A stretch of 62,036 nucleotides of DNA. Origin: Lentzea aerocolonigenes (lineage in GTDB: Bacteria > Actinomycetota > Actinomycetes > Mycobacteriales > Pseudonocardiaceae). Below are positions 43,631 to 53,723 of the stretch, in pieces. Each line of letters starts with the position of its first letter. Position 1 is the first letter of the stretch. The notes below the pieces were generated by a model, which saw only the letters and a program-made list of their open reading frames with translations, made no database searches and was not told the origin of the DNA. The translations under genes were made by a program, and so were the position numbers. The stretch covers positions 1-62,036 of the forward strand of contig NZ_JYJG01000099.1 of NCBI RefSeq assembly GCF_000955955.1, written 5' to 3'.

Positions 43631-44425
43631 TCACACGATGGCGGCTGCTGAACGCACACCCTTCGCCAGGTCAGCGGCCAGCGCGCGCACGGCAGCGTCA
43701 CCACCGTCGTTCACCGCCGACACGAACGCCGACCCGACGATCACACCGTCCGCGTACCCGGCGATCTCGGCGGCCTGCGCCCCGGACTTCACCCCGAGCC
43801 CGACGCCGACCGGGATCGAGGAGTGCTCGCGAACCCGCGCGACCAGCTCAGGAGCCGCGGACGACACCACGTCGCGAACACCGGTGACGCCCATGACCGC
43901 GGTTGCATACAAAAAGCCGGACGACGCACGGGCCGTCATGTCGATGCGGTCCTCGGTCGACGACGGCGCCACCAGGAAGATCCGGTCGAGCCCGTGCGCC
44001 TCGGACGCCGCCATCCAGTCGTCGGCCTCGTCCGGCACCAGGTCCGGCGTGATCAGCCCGAGCCCACCGGCCGCCGCCAGGTCACGCGCGAACGCGTCCA
44101 CGCCGTAGCGCAGCACGGGGTTCCAGTACGTCATCACGACCGCACGGCCACCGGCGTCGGCCACCGACGACACAACGTCGAACAGGTCGCGCACCCGGAA
44201 CCCGGCACCGAGAGCCTGCTCAGCCGCGGCCTGGATGGTCGGCCCGTCGATCACCGGGTCGGAGAACGGCAGGCCGATCTCGAGCAGGTCGCAGCCCGCG
44301 TCGATCATCGACTTCAGGTAGTCCTTGGACCCCTCGACCGTCGGGAAGCCGGCCGGCAGGTAGCCGACCAGCGCGGCCCGCGACTCGGCCTTGGCCGAGG
44401 CGAAAACGTCAGACACCAGCGACAT
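43631..44425 (-). CDS. trpA: Tryptophan synthase alpha subunit
   Basis: TIM-barrel enzyme of 264 residues that splits indole-3-glycerol phosphate to indole. Motifs LVGYLPAGFPTVEGSKDYLKSM, LLEIGLPFSDPVIDGPTIQAA (with catalytic Glu and Asp) and GFLYATAVMGVTG are present. The start shares one base with the trpB stop, so alpha and beta are coupled. Last gene of the leftward trp operon. Confidence 0.97.
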   Translation of the reverse strand: MSLVSDVFASAKAESRAALVGYLPAGFPTVEGSKDYLKSMIDAGCDLLEIGLPFSDPVIDGPTIQAAAEQALGAGFRVRDLFDVVSSVADAGGRAVVMTYWNPVLRYGVDAFARDLAAAGGLGLITPDLVPDEADDWMAASEAHGLDRIFLVAPSSTEDRIDMTARASSGFLYATAVMGVTGVRDVVSSAAPELVARVREHSSIPVGVGLGVKSGAQAAEIAGYADGVIVGSAFVSAVNDGGDAAVRALAADLAKGVRSAAAIV

Positions 44426-45645
44426 CAGGCCTGTCCCCCGTCCCCGAGGCCGAAGTACGCGACGGCCGTGTCCATGTCCTTGTCGCCGCGCCCGGAGAGG
44501 TTCACGACCAGCAGGCCGTCCGGTCCGAGCGACGGGCCCAGCTTCAACGCGCCGGCGAGAGCGTGCGACGACTCGATCGCCGGGATGATGCCCTCGGTCC
44601 GCGACAGCAGCGCGAACGCATCCATGGCCTCGGCGTCGGTCACCGGGAAGTACTCGGCGCGGCCGATGTCCTTGAGGTGCGAGTGCTCGGGACCCACTCC
44701 GGGGTAGTCGAGACCTGCGGAGATCGAGTGGGCCTCGGTGATCTGCCCGTCCTCGTCCTGCATCACGTACGACATCGCGCCGTGCAGTGAGCCGGGCGTG
44801 CCGGCCGTGAGCGTCGCGCCGTGGCTGCCGGACTCGACGCCCGAACCACCGGGCTCGACACCGACCAGCCGCACGTCAAGATCGTCGATGAAGCCGTGGA
44901 AGATGCCGATCGCGTTCGACCCGCCGCCGACGCACGCGACGACGGCGTCGGGCAGGCGCCCGGCCTTCTCCAAGATCTGCTCGCGCGCCTCGATGCCGAT
45001 GATCCGGTGGAAGTCGCGGACCAGCAGCGGGAACGGGTGCGGGCCCGCGGCCGTGCCGAGCAGGTAGTGCGTCTCGTCGACGTTGGCGACCCAGTCGCGC
45101 AACGCCTCGTTGATCGCGTCCTTCAAAGTCCGCGAGCCGGACTTCACCGGGATGACCTCGGCACCGAGCAGCCTCATCCGGGCGACGTTGAGCGCCTGCC
45201 GTTCGGTGTCGACCTCGCCCATGTAGACGACGCAGTCGAGCCCGAGCAGCGCGCACGCCGTCGCGGTCGCCACGCCGTGCTGACCCGCCCCGGTCTCCGC
45301 GATCACGCGCTTCTTGCCCATGCGCTTGGTGAGCAGCGCCTGACCGAGCACGTTGTTGATCTTGTGTGAACCGGTGTGGTTCAGGTCCTCGCGCTTGAGG
45401 AACACGCGCGTCCCGGCGTGCTCACCGAACTTCGGCGCCTCCGTCAGCAGCGACGGACGGCCCGCGAAGTCCTTCAGCAGGCGCTGGAACTCGTTCACGA
45501 AGTCCGGGTCGATGCGCGCCTTGTCGTACTCGGCGGCCAGCTCGTCCACCGCCGCGATCAGGGCCTCCGGGACGAACCGGCCACCCCACGGGCCGAAGTG
45601 GCCACGCTCGTCGGGATCGTGCGGCGTGGGCGAGAACTGGCCCAT
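44425..45645 (-). CDS. trpB: Tryptophan synthase beta subunit
   Basis: PLP enzyme of 406 residues joining indole and serine. The PLP lysine lies in [59 protein letters not shown] and GRGDKDMDT follow. Full length. It sits 12 bases downstream of trpC. Confidence 0.98.
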   Translation of the reverse strand: MGQFSPTPHDPDERGHFGPWGGRFVPEALIAAVDELAAEYDKARIDPDFVNEFQRLLKDFAGRPSLLTEAPKFGEHAGTRVFLKREDLNHTGSHKINNVLGQALLTKRMGKKRVIAETGAGQHGVATATACALLGLDCVVYMGEVDTERQALNVARMRLLGAEVIPVKSGSRTLKDAINEALRDWVANVDETHYLLGTAAGPHPFPLLVRDFHRIIGIEAREQILEKAGRLPDAVVACVGGGSNAIGIFHGFIDDLDVRLVGVEPGGSGVESGSHGATLTAGTPGSLHGAMSYVMQDEDGQITEAHSISAGLDYPGVGPEHSHLKDIGRAEYFPVTDAEAMDAFALLSRTEGIIPAIESSHALAGALKLGPSLGPDGLLVVNLSGRGDKDMDTAVAYFGLGDGGQA

Positions 45646-45657
45646 CGAACTGCTCCT

Positions 45658-46467
45658 CTACCGGCTGGGCCGCGGGCACGCGGGGTGCGAACCAGCGGTC
45701 ACGAGCTTGTTCACGGCGGCCTTGGGGTCGCCGCTGGTCACCAGGCTTTCGCCGACGAGCACCGCGTCGGCGCCCGCTCCGGCGTAGGCCATCAGATCGC
45801 CCGGCCCGGTCACGCCCGACTCGGCGATCTTGACCGTCTCGAAGGGCAGTCCGGGAGCGATCCTGCCGAACACGTCCTTGTCCACCTCCAGCGTGTGGAG
45901 GTTGCGCGCGTTCACCCCGATGACGGACGACCCGGCTTCGAGAGCGCGGTCGGCCTCCTCGGCGGTGTGCACCTCGACGAGCGCCGTCATCCCGAGGGAC
46001 TCCACCCTGTCGAGCAGCGACACCAGCGCGTTCTGCTCCAGCGCCGCCACGATCAGCAGCACCAGGTCCGCGCCGTGCATGCGGGCTTCGTGCACCTGGT
46101 AGGGCGACACGACGAAGTCCTTGCGCAGCATGGGGATCTTCACCGTCCTGCGCACCGCGTCGAAGTCGGCGAGCGACCCGCCGAACCGCCGCTGCTCCGT
46201 GAGCACGCTGATGACCGACGCGCCACCAGCCTCGTAGGCGGCCGCCAGCTCGGCTGGCTCCGGGATCTCCGCCAGCGCGCCCTTGGAGGGGCTGCGGCGC
46301 TTCACCTCGGCGATGACACCCACGTTGGGGCCTCGCAGCACCGACATCACGTCGAGCGGCGGGGCTGCCTTGGCCGCGCGCTCCTTGACGTCGTTGAAGG
46401 ACAACTGAGCCTCGCGAGCGGCGAGATCCTCACGCACACCTTCGAGGATCGACTCGAGAACCGTCAC
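45658..46467 (-). CDS. trpC: Indole-3-glycerol phosphate synthase
   Basis: A 269-residue TIM barrel closing the indole ring. [15 protein letters not shown] holds the first catalytic Lys. [42 protein letters not shown] and VIGVNARNL follow. The GTG start at 46467 has GGGGAG in front. A 132-base gap with a hairpin separates it from the trp-associated membrane protein. Confidence 0.96.
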   Translation of the reverse strand: MTVLESILEGVREDLAAREAQLSFNDVKERAAKAAPPLDVMSVLRGPNVGVIAEVKRRSPSKGALAEIPEPAELAAAYEAGGASVISVLTEQRRFGGSLADFDAVRRTVKIPMLRKDFVVSPYQVHEARMHGADLVLLIVAALEQNALVSLLDRVESLGMTALVEVHTAEEADRALEAGSSVIGVNARNLHTLEVDKDVFGRIAPGLPFETVKIAESGVTGPGDLMAYAGAGADAVLVGESLVTSGDPKAAVNKLVTAGSHPACPRPSR

Positions 46468-46499
46468 AGTCTTGCTCCCCTTCCCGCTACGGGGATGCT

Positions 46500-46535
46500 A
46501 ACCCCGGCGGAGTAACGCCCCAGCCACCGGGGGTT
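46500..46535 (-). promoter_or_regulatory. Hairpin in the trpM-trpC intergenic region
   Basis: AACCCCGG (46500-46507) can pair with CCGGGGGTT (46527-46535), one bulged base. It lies 33 bases upstream of trpC inside the operon. It could be an internal terminator or an attenuation or processing site; there is no Trp-rich leader peptide next to it. Confidence 0.4.
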
Positions 46536-46599
46536 CAGTGTCGACGCAGCTAGCCGAGGCTGTGCACGTGTCACATGCGTGAATGCGGATGATTGATCT

Positions 46600-46998
46600 T
46601 CACTCGTTCGAGGAAGGTCCGCCGGGGGCCTTATCGTCGGTCGGATCATCTCCACGCTCCAGAGCGCGCCACATGTCGGTCTCGGGGTCGTGCTCGCGGG
46701 TCTTCTGCCCGCCCACCCCGATCTTCGGCATCCGAGCCCCGAGCGCTACCTGAAGCACCCCGGAGACGACCACGAGCACGCCGCCCGCGATCGCGAGCCA
46801 GTGACCGTTGAACGCCGCGGCGACGCCCACGACGACGAGCAACACGCCGAGAATCCGGCGCGGCACGCCGCTGAGCGCGACGGCCGCCGCGACCGACGCG
46901 AGGCACAGCAGCGCCAGCGGCACGGAACCCGCACCCCAGAAGGCACCCGCCGCACCCACGAGCAGGAGTGCGGCGATCCACAGTGGACTAGCTTTCAA
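46600..46998 (-). CDS. Trp biosynthesis-associated membrane protein (TIGR02234 type)
   Basis: A 132-residue membrane protein with about four hydrophobic helices ([18 protein letters not shown] through [17 protein letters not shown]) and the acidic tail [18 protein letters not shown] that marks the family. It is found in actinobacterial trp operons between trpE and trpC, with unknown function. The only start that matches the family is TTG at 46998, within the last codons of trpE (11-base overlap). It is clearly shorter than most relatives because the first extracytoplasmic segment is missing. Confidence 0.8.
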   Translation of the reverse strand: MKASPLWIAALLLVGAAGAFWGAGSVPLALLCLASVAAAVALSGVPRRILGVLLVVVGVAAAFNGHWLAIAGGVLVVVSGVLQVALGARMPKIGVGGQKTREHDPETDMWRALERGDDPTDDKAPGGPSSNE

Positions 46999-48526
46999 CG
47001 GCGGGCCGCATCGTCTGGGCCGTGGCGATCGCGGCCAGCACCGCGCCCGCCTTGTTGAGGCACTCGTTGTCCTCGGCCAGCGGGTCCGAGTCCGCCACGA
47101 TGCCGCCACCGGCCTGCACGTAGGCCACCCCGCCGCGCACGAGAGCGGTCCTGATGGCGATGGCGGTGTCCGCGTCCCCGGCGAAGTCGAAATAGCCCAC
47201 AACGCCGCCGTAGAGGCCACGACGGGTGGGTTCCAGCTCCTCGATGAGCTCCATCGCGCGCGGCTTCGGCGCACCGGACAGCGTGCCGGCCGGGAAGCAG
47301 GCCGCGACCGCGTCGTAGGCCGTCTTGCCCTCGGCCAGCTCACCGGTCACGGTCGACACGATGTGCATGACGTGGCTGTACCGCTCGACCTTGAAGAAGT
47401 CGACGACGTGCACCGAACCCGGCTTGCAGACGCGCCCCAGGTCGTTGCGGCCGAGGTCGACCAGCATCAGGTGCTCGGCGCGTTCCTTGTGGTCGGCGAG
47501 GAGGTCCTTCTCCAGCAGCGCGTCCTCTTCCGGGTCCTCACTGCGCCAGCGGGTGCCCGCGATGGGGTGCGTGGTCGCCTTGCCGTCGCGCACCGTGACC
47601 AGCGACTCGGGGCTGGAACCCACGATGTCGAACCCGTCGAGGCGCAGCAGGTACATGTACGGGCTGGGGTTGGTCGCGCGCAGCACCCGGTAGATGTCGA
47701 GCGCGTCCGCGTCCGTCTCGATCTCGAACCGCTGCGACACGACGACCTGGAACGCCTCGCCAGCCCGGATGGCCTCCTTGGCCTTCTCGACGGCCGCGAA
47801 GTGCTCGGCCTGCGAACGCCGGCGCCGGAACTCGGGCCTCGGCCTGCTGAACACGGCGGCGGTCGGCGGCGCGGGCGTGTGCAGCTCCGTCGTCATCTCG
47901 TCGAGCCTGCGCACCGCGTCCTCGTAGGCGGCGTCCACGCGTTCCGGCGAGTCGTCCCAGTTGATCGCGTTGGCGATGAGCGTGACCGTGCCCTCGTGGT
48001 GGTCGAAAGCGGCGAGGTCGGTCGCCAGCAACATGACCAGCTCGGGGATCTGCAGGTCGTCCTCGGCGATGACCGGCAGCCGCTCCAGCCGCCGCACCGC
48101 GTCGTAGCCGATGTAGCCGACCATGCCGCCGGTCAGCGGGGGCATGCCGGGCAACGGGTCAGTGCGCAGGACCTCGATGGTCTCGCGCAGGGCCTGCAGC
48201 GGGTCGCCCCCGTCCGGCAGCCCGACGGGCCGCGTGCCCGTCCAGTAGGCCTCGCCACCGGTCGCCGTGAGCGCCGCGGACGACCTCACGCCGATGAACG
48301 ACCATCGCGACCACGAGCGCCCGTTCTCGGCCGACTCGAACAGGAACGTGCCAGGCCGGTCAGCGGCCAGCTTGCGGTAGAGGCCGACCGGCGTCTCCGC
48401 GTCGGCCAGCAACCTGCGCACCACCGGAATCACCCGGCGGTTGACCGCCAGCTCGCGGAACTCCTCACGCGTTGGACTCACGGCCCCAAGACCAGCGGCG
48501 GCCACAGCCCCGATGACGCTCACCAT
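46988..48526 (-). CDS. trpE: Anthranilate synthase component I
   Basis: First enzyme of tryptophan synthesis, 512 residues. The feedback-site segment [20 protein letters not shown], the catalytic core [11 protein letters not shown] and the closing [23 protein letters not shown] / [17 protein letters not shown] are present. The glutamine amidotransferase partner (TrpG) is not in this window. The start is only 38 bases from a divergent TetR gene with a palindrome between, leaving no room for a classical leader-peptide attenuator. Confidence 0.97.
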   Translation of the reverse strand: MVSVIGAVAAAGLGAVSPTREEFRELAVNRRVIPVVRRLLADAETPVGLYRKLAADRPGTFLFESAENGRSWSRWSFIGVRSSAALTATGGEAYWTGTRPVGLPDGGDPLQALRETIEVLRTDPLPGMPPLTGGMVGYIGYDAVRRLERLPVIAEDDLQIPELVMLLATDLAAFDHHEGTVTLIANAINWDDSPERVDAAYEDAVRRLDEMTTELHTPAPPTAAVFSRPRPEFRRRRSQAEHFAAVEKAKEAIRAGEAFQVVVSQRFEIETDADALDIYRVLRATNPSPYMYLLRLDGFDIVGSSPESLVTVRDGKATTHPIAGTRWRSEDPEEDALLEKDLLADHKERAEHLMLVDLGRNDLGRVCKPGSVHVVDFFKVERYSHVMHIVSTVTGELAEGKTAYDAVAACFPAGTLSGAPKPRAMELIEELEPTRRGLYGGVVGYFDFAGDADTAIAIRTALVRGGVAYVQAGGGIVADSDPLAEDNECLNKAGAVLAAIATAQTMRPAVES

Positions 48527-48546
48527 GGGCGTAATTGTTGCATAAA

Positions 48547-48562
48547 TTCAACATCTGTTGAA
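48547..48562. promoter_or_regulatory. TetR operator palindrome between trpE and the TetR gene
   Basis: TTCAACA (48547-48553) and TGTTGAA (48556-48562) are perfect inverted repeats separated by TC. The element ends two bases before the ATG of the TetR gene (48565) and is 20 bases from the trpE start. It is the only palindrome in the 38-base divergent gap. Confidence 0.65.
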
Positions 48563-48564
48563 CT

Positions 48565-49176
48565 ATGACCCTCGTGGAGCAAGTGAACCAGAAACGGCGA
48601 GGCCGCCGCGCCGCGGGCGAGGACACCAGGGCCGCACTCATCGCCGCCGCGCGCGAGACGTTCGTCGAGAAGGGCTACGACGGCGCCACGGTCCGCGCGA
48701 TCGCCGCCCGCGCCGGCGTCGACGCCGCCATGGTCAACCACTGGTTCGGCGGCAAGGAAGGCCTCTTCGCCCAGTCCGTCCTGCAACTGCCCTTCGACCC
48801 GGCCGAGATCCTCAAACGCCTGGTGGACGGCCCGGTCGAGGAGGCGGGCGAACGCATCATCCGCACCTTCGTGGGCGTGTGGGACGCGACCGGCGGCGGC
48901 ACGTTCGCCGCCCTGATCCGCAGCGTCACCAGCCAGCAGGAGGTGGCGAACGCGCTGAAGTCGTTCTTCGTCAACGCGATCTTCAAGAACCTGCTCACCG
49001 AGATCGGCGCCGAGCAACGCGAGCTGCGCGCCACGTTGTGCGCGACGCAGATGGTCGGGCTCGGGATCGTCCGGTACGTCGTCCACTTCGAACCGCTGGC
49101 GTCGGTGGACGTCGAGACCGTGGTCAAGGCGATCGGCCCGAATCTGCAGCGCTACCTGACGGGCTCGCTGGACTGA
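48565..49176 (+). CDS. TetR family transcriptional regulator
   Basis: A 203-residue repressor-type protein. The N-terminal helix-turn-helix reads [28 protein letters not shown]. The C-terminal half matches the TetR_C17-like pattern ([48 protein letters not shown]). The operator palindrome abuts its ATG, so the message may be leaderless and autoregulated. It is not known whether it also controls trpE. The ligand is unknown. Its end overlaps hisI by 25 bases. Confidence 0.92.
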   Translation: MTLVEQVNQKRRGRRAAGEDTRAALIAAARETFVEKGYDGATVRAIAARAGVDAAMVNHWFGGKEGLFAQSVLQLPFDPAEILKRLVDGPVEEAGERIIRTFVGVWDATGGGTFAALIRSVTSQQEVANALKSFFVNAIFKNLLTEIGAEQRELRATLCATQMVGLGIVRYVVHFEPLASVDVETVVKAIGPNLQRYLTGSLD

Positions 49177-49523
49177 CCGTCCGCGAGCAGCACCGTCGCG
49201 TCGAAGCACGTGCGGTCACCCGTGTGGCACGCGGCGCCCACCTGGTCGACGATCAGCAGCAGGGTGTCGCCGTCGCAGTCGAGCCGCACCTCGTGCACGT
49301 ACTGGGTGTGGCCGGACGTCTCGCCCTTCACCCACAGCTGCTGGCGGCTGCGCGAGTAGTAGGTGGCACGGCGCGTGGTGAGAGTGCGGTGCAGCGCCTC
49401 GTCGTCCATCCACGCGACCATGAGCACCTCACGGGTGTCGCGCTGCTGGGCGACCGCGCAGATCAGGCCGTCCGGCGTGCGCTTGAGCCGGGCGGAGACG
49501 GCGGGATCGAGCGGGCTGCTCAA
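49152..49523 (-). CDS. hisI: Phosphoribosyl-AMP cyclohydrolase
   Basis: Zinc enzyme of 123 residues, third step of histidine synthesis. Signatures: [42 protein letters not shown] and [12 protein letters not shown] with metal-binding Cys residues. It is the monofunctional form without the HisE domain, as usual in actinobacteria. Its start overlaps the stop of the preceding membrane protein gene by four bases. Confidence 0.96.
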   Translation of the reverse strand: MSSPLDPAVSARLKRTPDGLICAVAQQRDTREVLMVAWMDDEALHRTLTTRRATYYSRSRQQLWVKGETSGHTQYVHEVRLDCDGDTLLLIVDQVGAACHTGDRTCFDATVLLADGQSSEPVR

Positions 49524-49879
49524 CGGGGTCCTCCCAGGTGTTCACGAGCGGGTCCGGTGTTGAGCAGGACCACTCCGTAGATGTGCACCGCGGACAGCAC
49601 GCCGGACGCGACGCGGGCCCACGACGGGCCGTCGGCCAGCACGATCACCAGGTGCAGCAGGGCGACGAGGATGAACACCACCATCGCCGGGTAGTGCATG
49701 AACCGCAGCCGCAGCAACAAAGCCGCCGCCACGGGCAGTTCGACGAGAGCGACGAAAGACGGCAGCTTCAGCACATCCGTGTCCCCGGTCGCGCGCCACA
49801 GGACGAGGCCGACCACGAAGAACACCGCTGCCCCGCCCAGCGCGACCGTCGAGGCCACCCGCACCTCGACCGGCGTCAT
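49520..49879 (-). CDS. Membrane protein in the his operon, 119 aa
   Basis: A small integral membrane protein with four hydrophobic helices ([71 protein letters not shown]). It overlaps hisF by ATGA at the 5' side and hisI by four bases at the 3' side, so it is translated as part of the histidine operon. The family is unnamed to me. Its location suggests co-expression rather than a known step in the pathway. Confidence 0.75.
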   Translation of the reverse strand: MTPVEVRVASTVALGGAAVFFVVGLVLWRATGDTDVLKLPSFVALVELPVAAALLLRLRFMHYPAMVVFILVALLHLVIVLADGPSWARVASGVLSAVHIYGVVLLNTGPAREHLGGPR

Positions 49880-50634
49880 CGCACCACGACACCCGCCTGG
49901 CGCAGGCCGTCCTTGACCTCGCCGATGCGCAACTGTCCGAAGTGGAACACGCTGGCCGCGAGCACGGCGTCCGCGCCGGACGCGACGGCCGGCGGGAAGT
50001 GCTCGATCGCGCCGGCACCACCGCTCGCGATCAGCGGCACGTCGACCTCGCGGCGCACCAGCTCGATCAGCTCCAGGTCGAACCCGGCCTTGGTGCCGTC
50101 GGCGTCCATCGAGTTCAGCAGGATCTCGCCGACGCCCAGCTCCTGACCACGCGCCGCCCACTCGACGGCGTCGATGCCGGTGCCCTTGCGCCCGCCGTGC
50201 GTGGTGACCTCGAAGCCGGTGCCGCCGGGCACGCGCCGCGCGTCGACCGACAGCACGATGCACTGCGCCCCGTACCGCTCCGAGCACTCCTTGAGCAGCT
50301 CCGGACGCGCGATCGCCGCCGTGTTGAGGCTGACCTTGTCCGCACCCGCGCGCAGCAGCTTGTTCACGTCCTCGGGACTGCGCACGCCGCCACCGACCGT
50401 GAGCGGGATGAACACCTGCTCGGCCGTGCGCCGGACCACGTCGAACGTCGTCTCGCGGTCGCCACTGCTGGCCGTCACGTCGAGGAACGTCAGCTCGTCG
50501 GCACCCTCGGCGTCGTACGCCCTGGCCAGCTCGACGGGGTCGCCCGCGTCGACGAGGTTGGTGAAGTTGACGCCCTTCACCACCCGGCCCCGGTCGACGT
50601 CGAGACAGGGGATGACGCGCACAGCCACTGACAT
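49876..50634 (-). CDS. hisF: Imidazole glycerol phosphate synthase cyclase subunit
   Basis: TIM barrel of 252 residues which, with HisH, makes imidazole glycerol phosphate and AICAR. Catalytic Asp residues lie in [17 protein letters not shown] and [28 protein letters not shown] and [12 protein letters not shown] hold the phosphate sites. Start of the hisF-orf-hisI operon. Confidence 0.97.
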   Translation of the reverse strand: MSVAVRVIPCLDVDRGRVVKGVNFTNLVDAGDPVELARAYDAEGADELTFLDVTASSGDRETTFDVVRRTAEQVFIPLTVGGGVRSPEDVNKLLRAGADKVSLNTAAIARPELLKECSERYGAQCIVLSVDARRVPGGTGFEVTTHGGRKGTGIDAVEWAARGQELGVGEILLNSMDADGTKAGFDLELIELVRREVDVPLIASGGAGAIEHFPPAVASGADAVLAASVFHFGQLRIGEVKDGLRQAGVVVR

Positions 50635-50658
50635 GCGAGAAAGCCTACAAGCCGCCGC

Positions 50659-52896
50659 TCACCGGAGTTCGAGCTGCCTCTCCAGCTCAGGCGGCGTGCT
50701 CGCCGCGCCGATGAAGCCGCCCACCCCGAACTCGGCCCCCTTCGAGCGCCACCACCCGGCTTCCTCAGCCGAGTCGATCCCGTCGACCGCGACGGCCACC
50801 CCCGCCTCCCGCACCAGCGGAAGAAGCGCCAGCGCGTGCGACGCCCGGCTCGACGCCACTCGCACGCAGCTCACCGGCAGGTCCTGCACGGCGGCCAGGT
50901 CCAGCGATCCCCGCCCGAAGTCGTCGAGCACGGTGTAGACACCCATGTCCGCCAACGCGGCGAGGTTGTCCGTCGCGTCCCCGATCGGCAGAGCGCTCGC
51001 GGGTATTCCGAGCATCAACCGATGCCCCTCGACACCGGTCGCGTTCATCACCCGCCCGATCCGGCCGACGAGATCCGCGTCGGTCGCCTGGTACGCGGAC
51101 AACCGCACCGACAGCCGCAGGTCGAACCGCCGCCACGACCGCGCTTCCTCGCCCGCGGTCCGCAGCAGCCACTCACCCAGCGGCAGGATGAGCCCGGTCT
51201 GCTCGGCCAGCTCCACGCACCTCGCGTGCGGCAGCGGTTGTGGCAGTCCGGCGACGTCCCAGCACAGCTCCGCCTCGACGGCCGTCACGACGTCGCGTTC
51301 CAGGTGCCGCACCGGCCGGTAGCGCACGCTGATCTCGCCGCTCTCCCACGCGCCCGGCATGACGGCGGCCAACGCGTAGTCGCGCAGCTCGTCCACCCCC
51401 GAACCCGGTTGGAACATCTCCCACTGGCCGCGTCTGCCCGTCCTGGCCCGGTGCAACGTCAGCGCCGCGGCGAGCAACAACCCGTCGGCGTCCATGTCGT
51501 GCGACGGCCGGTGGACGACCCCCGCGCTCGCCGACACCGCGAGGCCGTGGCCGTCCACGTAGACCGGTTCGGCAAGCTCTGTGTTGATTTCCTCCATGAG
51601 CGCGGGGATGTCCGGCATCTCCTGGGAGTTCCGCACGAGAACCCCGAACTCGCCGCCGTCGAACCGCGCCACCGTCGCGTTCCAGCGCTCCACGACCGCT
51701 CGCAGCCGTGCGGCGACGTGGACCACCAAACTGTCCGCGACCCGCGTGCCGAGGCTGCGCATCAGGTCGAACGAGTCGAGGCCGAGGTGGATGAGCGTGA
51801 TGCCTCGCCTCGGATCAGCCTGTCGCAACATCGATTCCAGGCTGACGCGGAACTGCTCGCGGTTCGGCAGGCCGGTGAGGCTGTCATGCGACTGTTGCCG
51901 GGCGAGCGCGCGCTGGAGCAGTACGAGCTCGGTGTTGTCCTCGATCATGACGAGGTAGCTGGTGGGCTCGGAGTTCTCACCGCGCAGCACCGAAGCGGTC
52001 AGCGAAACCGTTGCCACGTCATCGTCCCCGCGCACCACCTGGCGCGTCTGCCGCATCTGGTCGGACGTGCCGTCACGCAGCGGGGTCAACACCTCGCCGA
52101 GGAACTCGACCAGTTCTCCCATCGTGCGACCGAGGATGTCGACGGTGGCGTCGTTGGCGTGCACCACCTCCCCGTCCACGCCGAGGATCAGAATCCCGCT
52201 CCCCGACGACGCGACCACCTCGTCGAACCGGGATTCGGCCTCCTTGAGCTGCCAGTTGGCGCTGCGCACCGCCTTGAGCAACGAACGCTGCACGGCCTCC
52301 TGCTGCTCGAGCACGATCTGCCTGCTCGCCGTGGCGAACCCGTTGCCGAGCGCGCCGAGCGCCTGCGCGATCCGTCCCGTGTACTGGCCCGCCGGCTGGA
52401 ACTCGGGCAACACCGGCAAGCCCTGGCCAAGCACCTCGGTCGTCTGCCTCAGACCATGTGGAGCCACACTCAGCGCGGCGAGGTGCTCGCCGATCCGTTC
52501 GACCGGCTCAACCGCGAACCTCGACTCGTGCAGTACGTCGCACAGCTCGTCGAGCATCGCTTTCAGCTCCTCGACGAGGTCGTTGCCGCTCAACGGGATG
52601 AAGTCCGCATCACTCATCCGGCGTGCCCACGCCTGCACGAGCGCGGAGCGTGAGCCGCCGTCGTGCGGTGCCTGGTGGTCGAGTGCCGCTGCCGCAGTGC
52701 CGTGAGTCTGGTGGGCGGCGATGGACCGGACGCCACCCGCGGTGCGGAGCAGCCTGATCTCGGCCTCCGCGGAACTCCGGGTCCGTCCGACGAGTGCCGC
52801 CAGGCCGGCCGCGGTGTCAAGCCCGACGTGCTGCGGGTCTGCCTCGTGGGCGCGCCGGACCAGGTCACGGGCGGCGTCGTGGTGCCGATCGGTCAT
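50659..52896 (-). CDS. PAS-GGDEF-EAL protein with degenerate catalytic motifs
   Basis: A 745-residue cytosolic protein. Residues 1-200 are helical and unassigned; PAS follows at about 215-320 (SSGSGILILGVDGEVVHANDATVDILGR). GGDEF is at about 335-485 starting DSLTGLPNREQFRVSL, and EAL at about 490-740. The GGDEF signature reads FDGGEFGV, so the catalytic Asp is replaced by Gly. In the EAL domain the usual VNLS, LEITE, KID and AEGVE segments read VRLS, LGIPA, VRVA and VDGID. Only DDFG is well kept. It probably binds rather than makes or cleaves c-di-GMP (inference). It overlaps the sigma factor gene by four bases. Confidence 0.88.
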   Translation of the reverse strand: MTDRHHDAARDLVRRAHEADPQHVGLDTAAGLAALVGRTRSSAEAEIRLLRTAGGVRSIAAHQTHGTAAAALDHQAPHDGGSRSALVQAWARRMSDADFIPLSGNDLVEELKAMLDELCDVLHESRFAVEPVERIGEHLAALSVAPHGLRQTTEVLGQGLPVLPEFQPAGQYTGRIAQALGALGNGFATASRQIVLEQQEAVQRSLLKAVRSANWQLKEAESRFDEVVASSGSGILILGVDGEVVHANDATVDILGRTMGELVEFLGEVLTPLRDGTSDQMRQTRQVVRGDDDVATVSLTASVLRGENSEPTSYLVMIEDNTELVLLQRALARQQSHDSLTGLPNREQFRVSLESMLRQADPRRGITLIHLGLDSFDLMRSLGTRVADSLVVHVAARLRAVVERWNATVARFDGGEFGVLVRNSQEMPDIPALMEEINTELAEPVYVDGHGLAVSASAGVVHRPSHDMDADGLLLAAALTLHRARTGRRGQWEMFQPGSGVDELRDYALAAVMPGAWESGEISVRYRPVRHLERDVVTAVEAELCWDVAGLPQPLPHARCVELAEQTGLILPLGEWLLRTAGEEARSWRRFDLRLSVRLSAYQATDADLVGRIGRVMNATGVEGHRLMLGIPASALPIGDATDNLAALADMGVYTVLDDFGRGSLDLAAVQDLPVSCVRVASSRASHALALLPLVREAGVAVAVDGIDSAEEAGWWRSKGAEFGVGGFIGAASTPPELERQLELR

Positions 52897-53426
52897 CGCT
52901 CGCCTCCTCGCGGATCGGTGAACCTGTCCGCCAGCGGCTTCAGCTGCTTGAAGAACCGCTCCACCTGCGTCCGGACCGTCGACTCGGTGATGTCCACGGC
53001 CTTCGCGATGTCCGCGTACTCGATCCCCTCGATGAAGTACATGGCGACGACCACACGCCGCCGAGGTGGTTGCCGCTCTATCAGCTCTCTGACCGCGGCG
53101 AGTGCTGCGACCTCGTCGAGCCTGCTGACCAGGTCATCCTCGAACGAGTGGACGTCCGGCTCGTCGTCCAGCTCGACGTGCTTCTGCCGGCGCCGGTAGA
53201 CGTCGCAGACCTTGTTGGCGGCGATGCCCACCACGTACCTGCGGTTGTCCTCCCGGTGCAGGCGTTCTCGTGCCGGCCAGCACCCGAACATCGCCAGGTA
53301 GGCCTCCTGGACGACATCCGCGGCGAGATCCCGGTCCCCTTTGGTCATGCGGCACACGGTGGCGGTCACCTGGGCCGCCGTGCTCTCGTAGAACGCTCCG
53401 AAGGTGGCTGAGTCACCATCTATCAA
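52893..53426 (-). CDS. ECF-type RNA polymerase sigma factor
   Basis: A 177-residue sigma-70 relative. Region 2 (about 25-85) contains GDRDLAADVVQEAYLAMFGCWP and NRRYVVGIAANKVCDVYRRR. Region 4 (about 115-165) contains RRRVVVAMYFIEGIEYADIAKAVDITESTVRTQVERFFKQL. No cognate zinc-finger anti-sigma gene is next to it. The only in-frame start is TTG at 53426, overlapping the end of the small membrane protein gene; its stop overlaps the GGDEF-EAL gene (ATGA). The three genes are therefore coupled, and one or both partners may control the factor. Confidence 0.92.
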   Translation of the reverse strand: MIDGDSATFGAFYESTAAQVTATVCRMTKGDRDLAADVVQEAYLAMFGCWPARERLHREDNRRYVVGIAANKVCDVYRRRQKHVELDDEPDVHSFEDDLVSRLDEVAALAAVRELIERQPPRRRVVVAMYFIEGIEYADIAKAVDITESTVRTQVERFFKQLKPLADRFTDPRGGER

Positions 53427-53610
53427 CGGTCACCTCGATGACGGCACCGCCAGGATCCTGGTCCACGACGCGGCCTCCGGGGCCGAGCTGCCGCACGACG
53501 TTCTCGATGCTCTTCCTCCGCACCTGGTAGCGGCGAAGCGCGACGAGCTCGCGGACGAGGACGGGCACGACCGGTACCAGACCGAGCGCCAACATCCAGC
53601 CGTTGCCCAT
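53413..53610 (-). CDS. Small single-pass membrane protein upstream of the ECF factor
   Basis: A 65-residue protein with one hydrophobic segment at residues 4-20 (GWMLALGLVPVVPVLVREL), a basic stretch (RRYQVRRKS) and a C-terminal strand pair (GGRVVDQDPGGAVIEVTVDRW). It overlaps the sigma factor start by 14 bases. It is too short for a standard anti-sigma domain, but its membrane position and coupling make it a candidate tether or signal protein (inference). Confidence 0.65.
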   Translation of the reverse strand: MGNGWMLALGLVPVVPVLVRELVALRRYQVRRKSIENVVRQLGPGGRVVDQDPGGAVIEVTVDRW

Positions 53611-53723
53611 CCGTGCCGTCCCTTCGAAGCGCCTTCAAGAGAGAGGTCGCTGGTGACGGTCCAGTTGTCTACAAAGTCCGCGGAAAAACAAAATTCGCAC
53701 CGGCCGGGCTAGGCTGCGGCGCC

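Noticed and set aside
50659..52896. Active diguanylate cyclase/phosphodiesterase
   Set aside because: The GGDEF signature reads DGGEF and most EAL metal and substrate residues are replaced.
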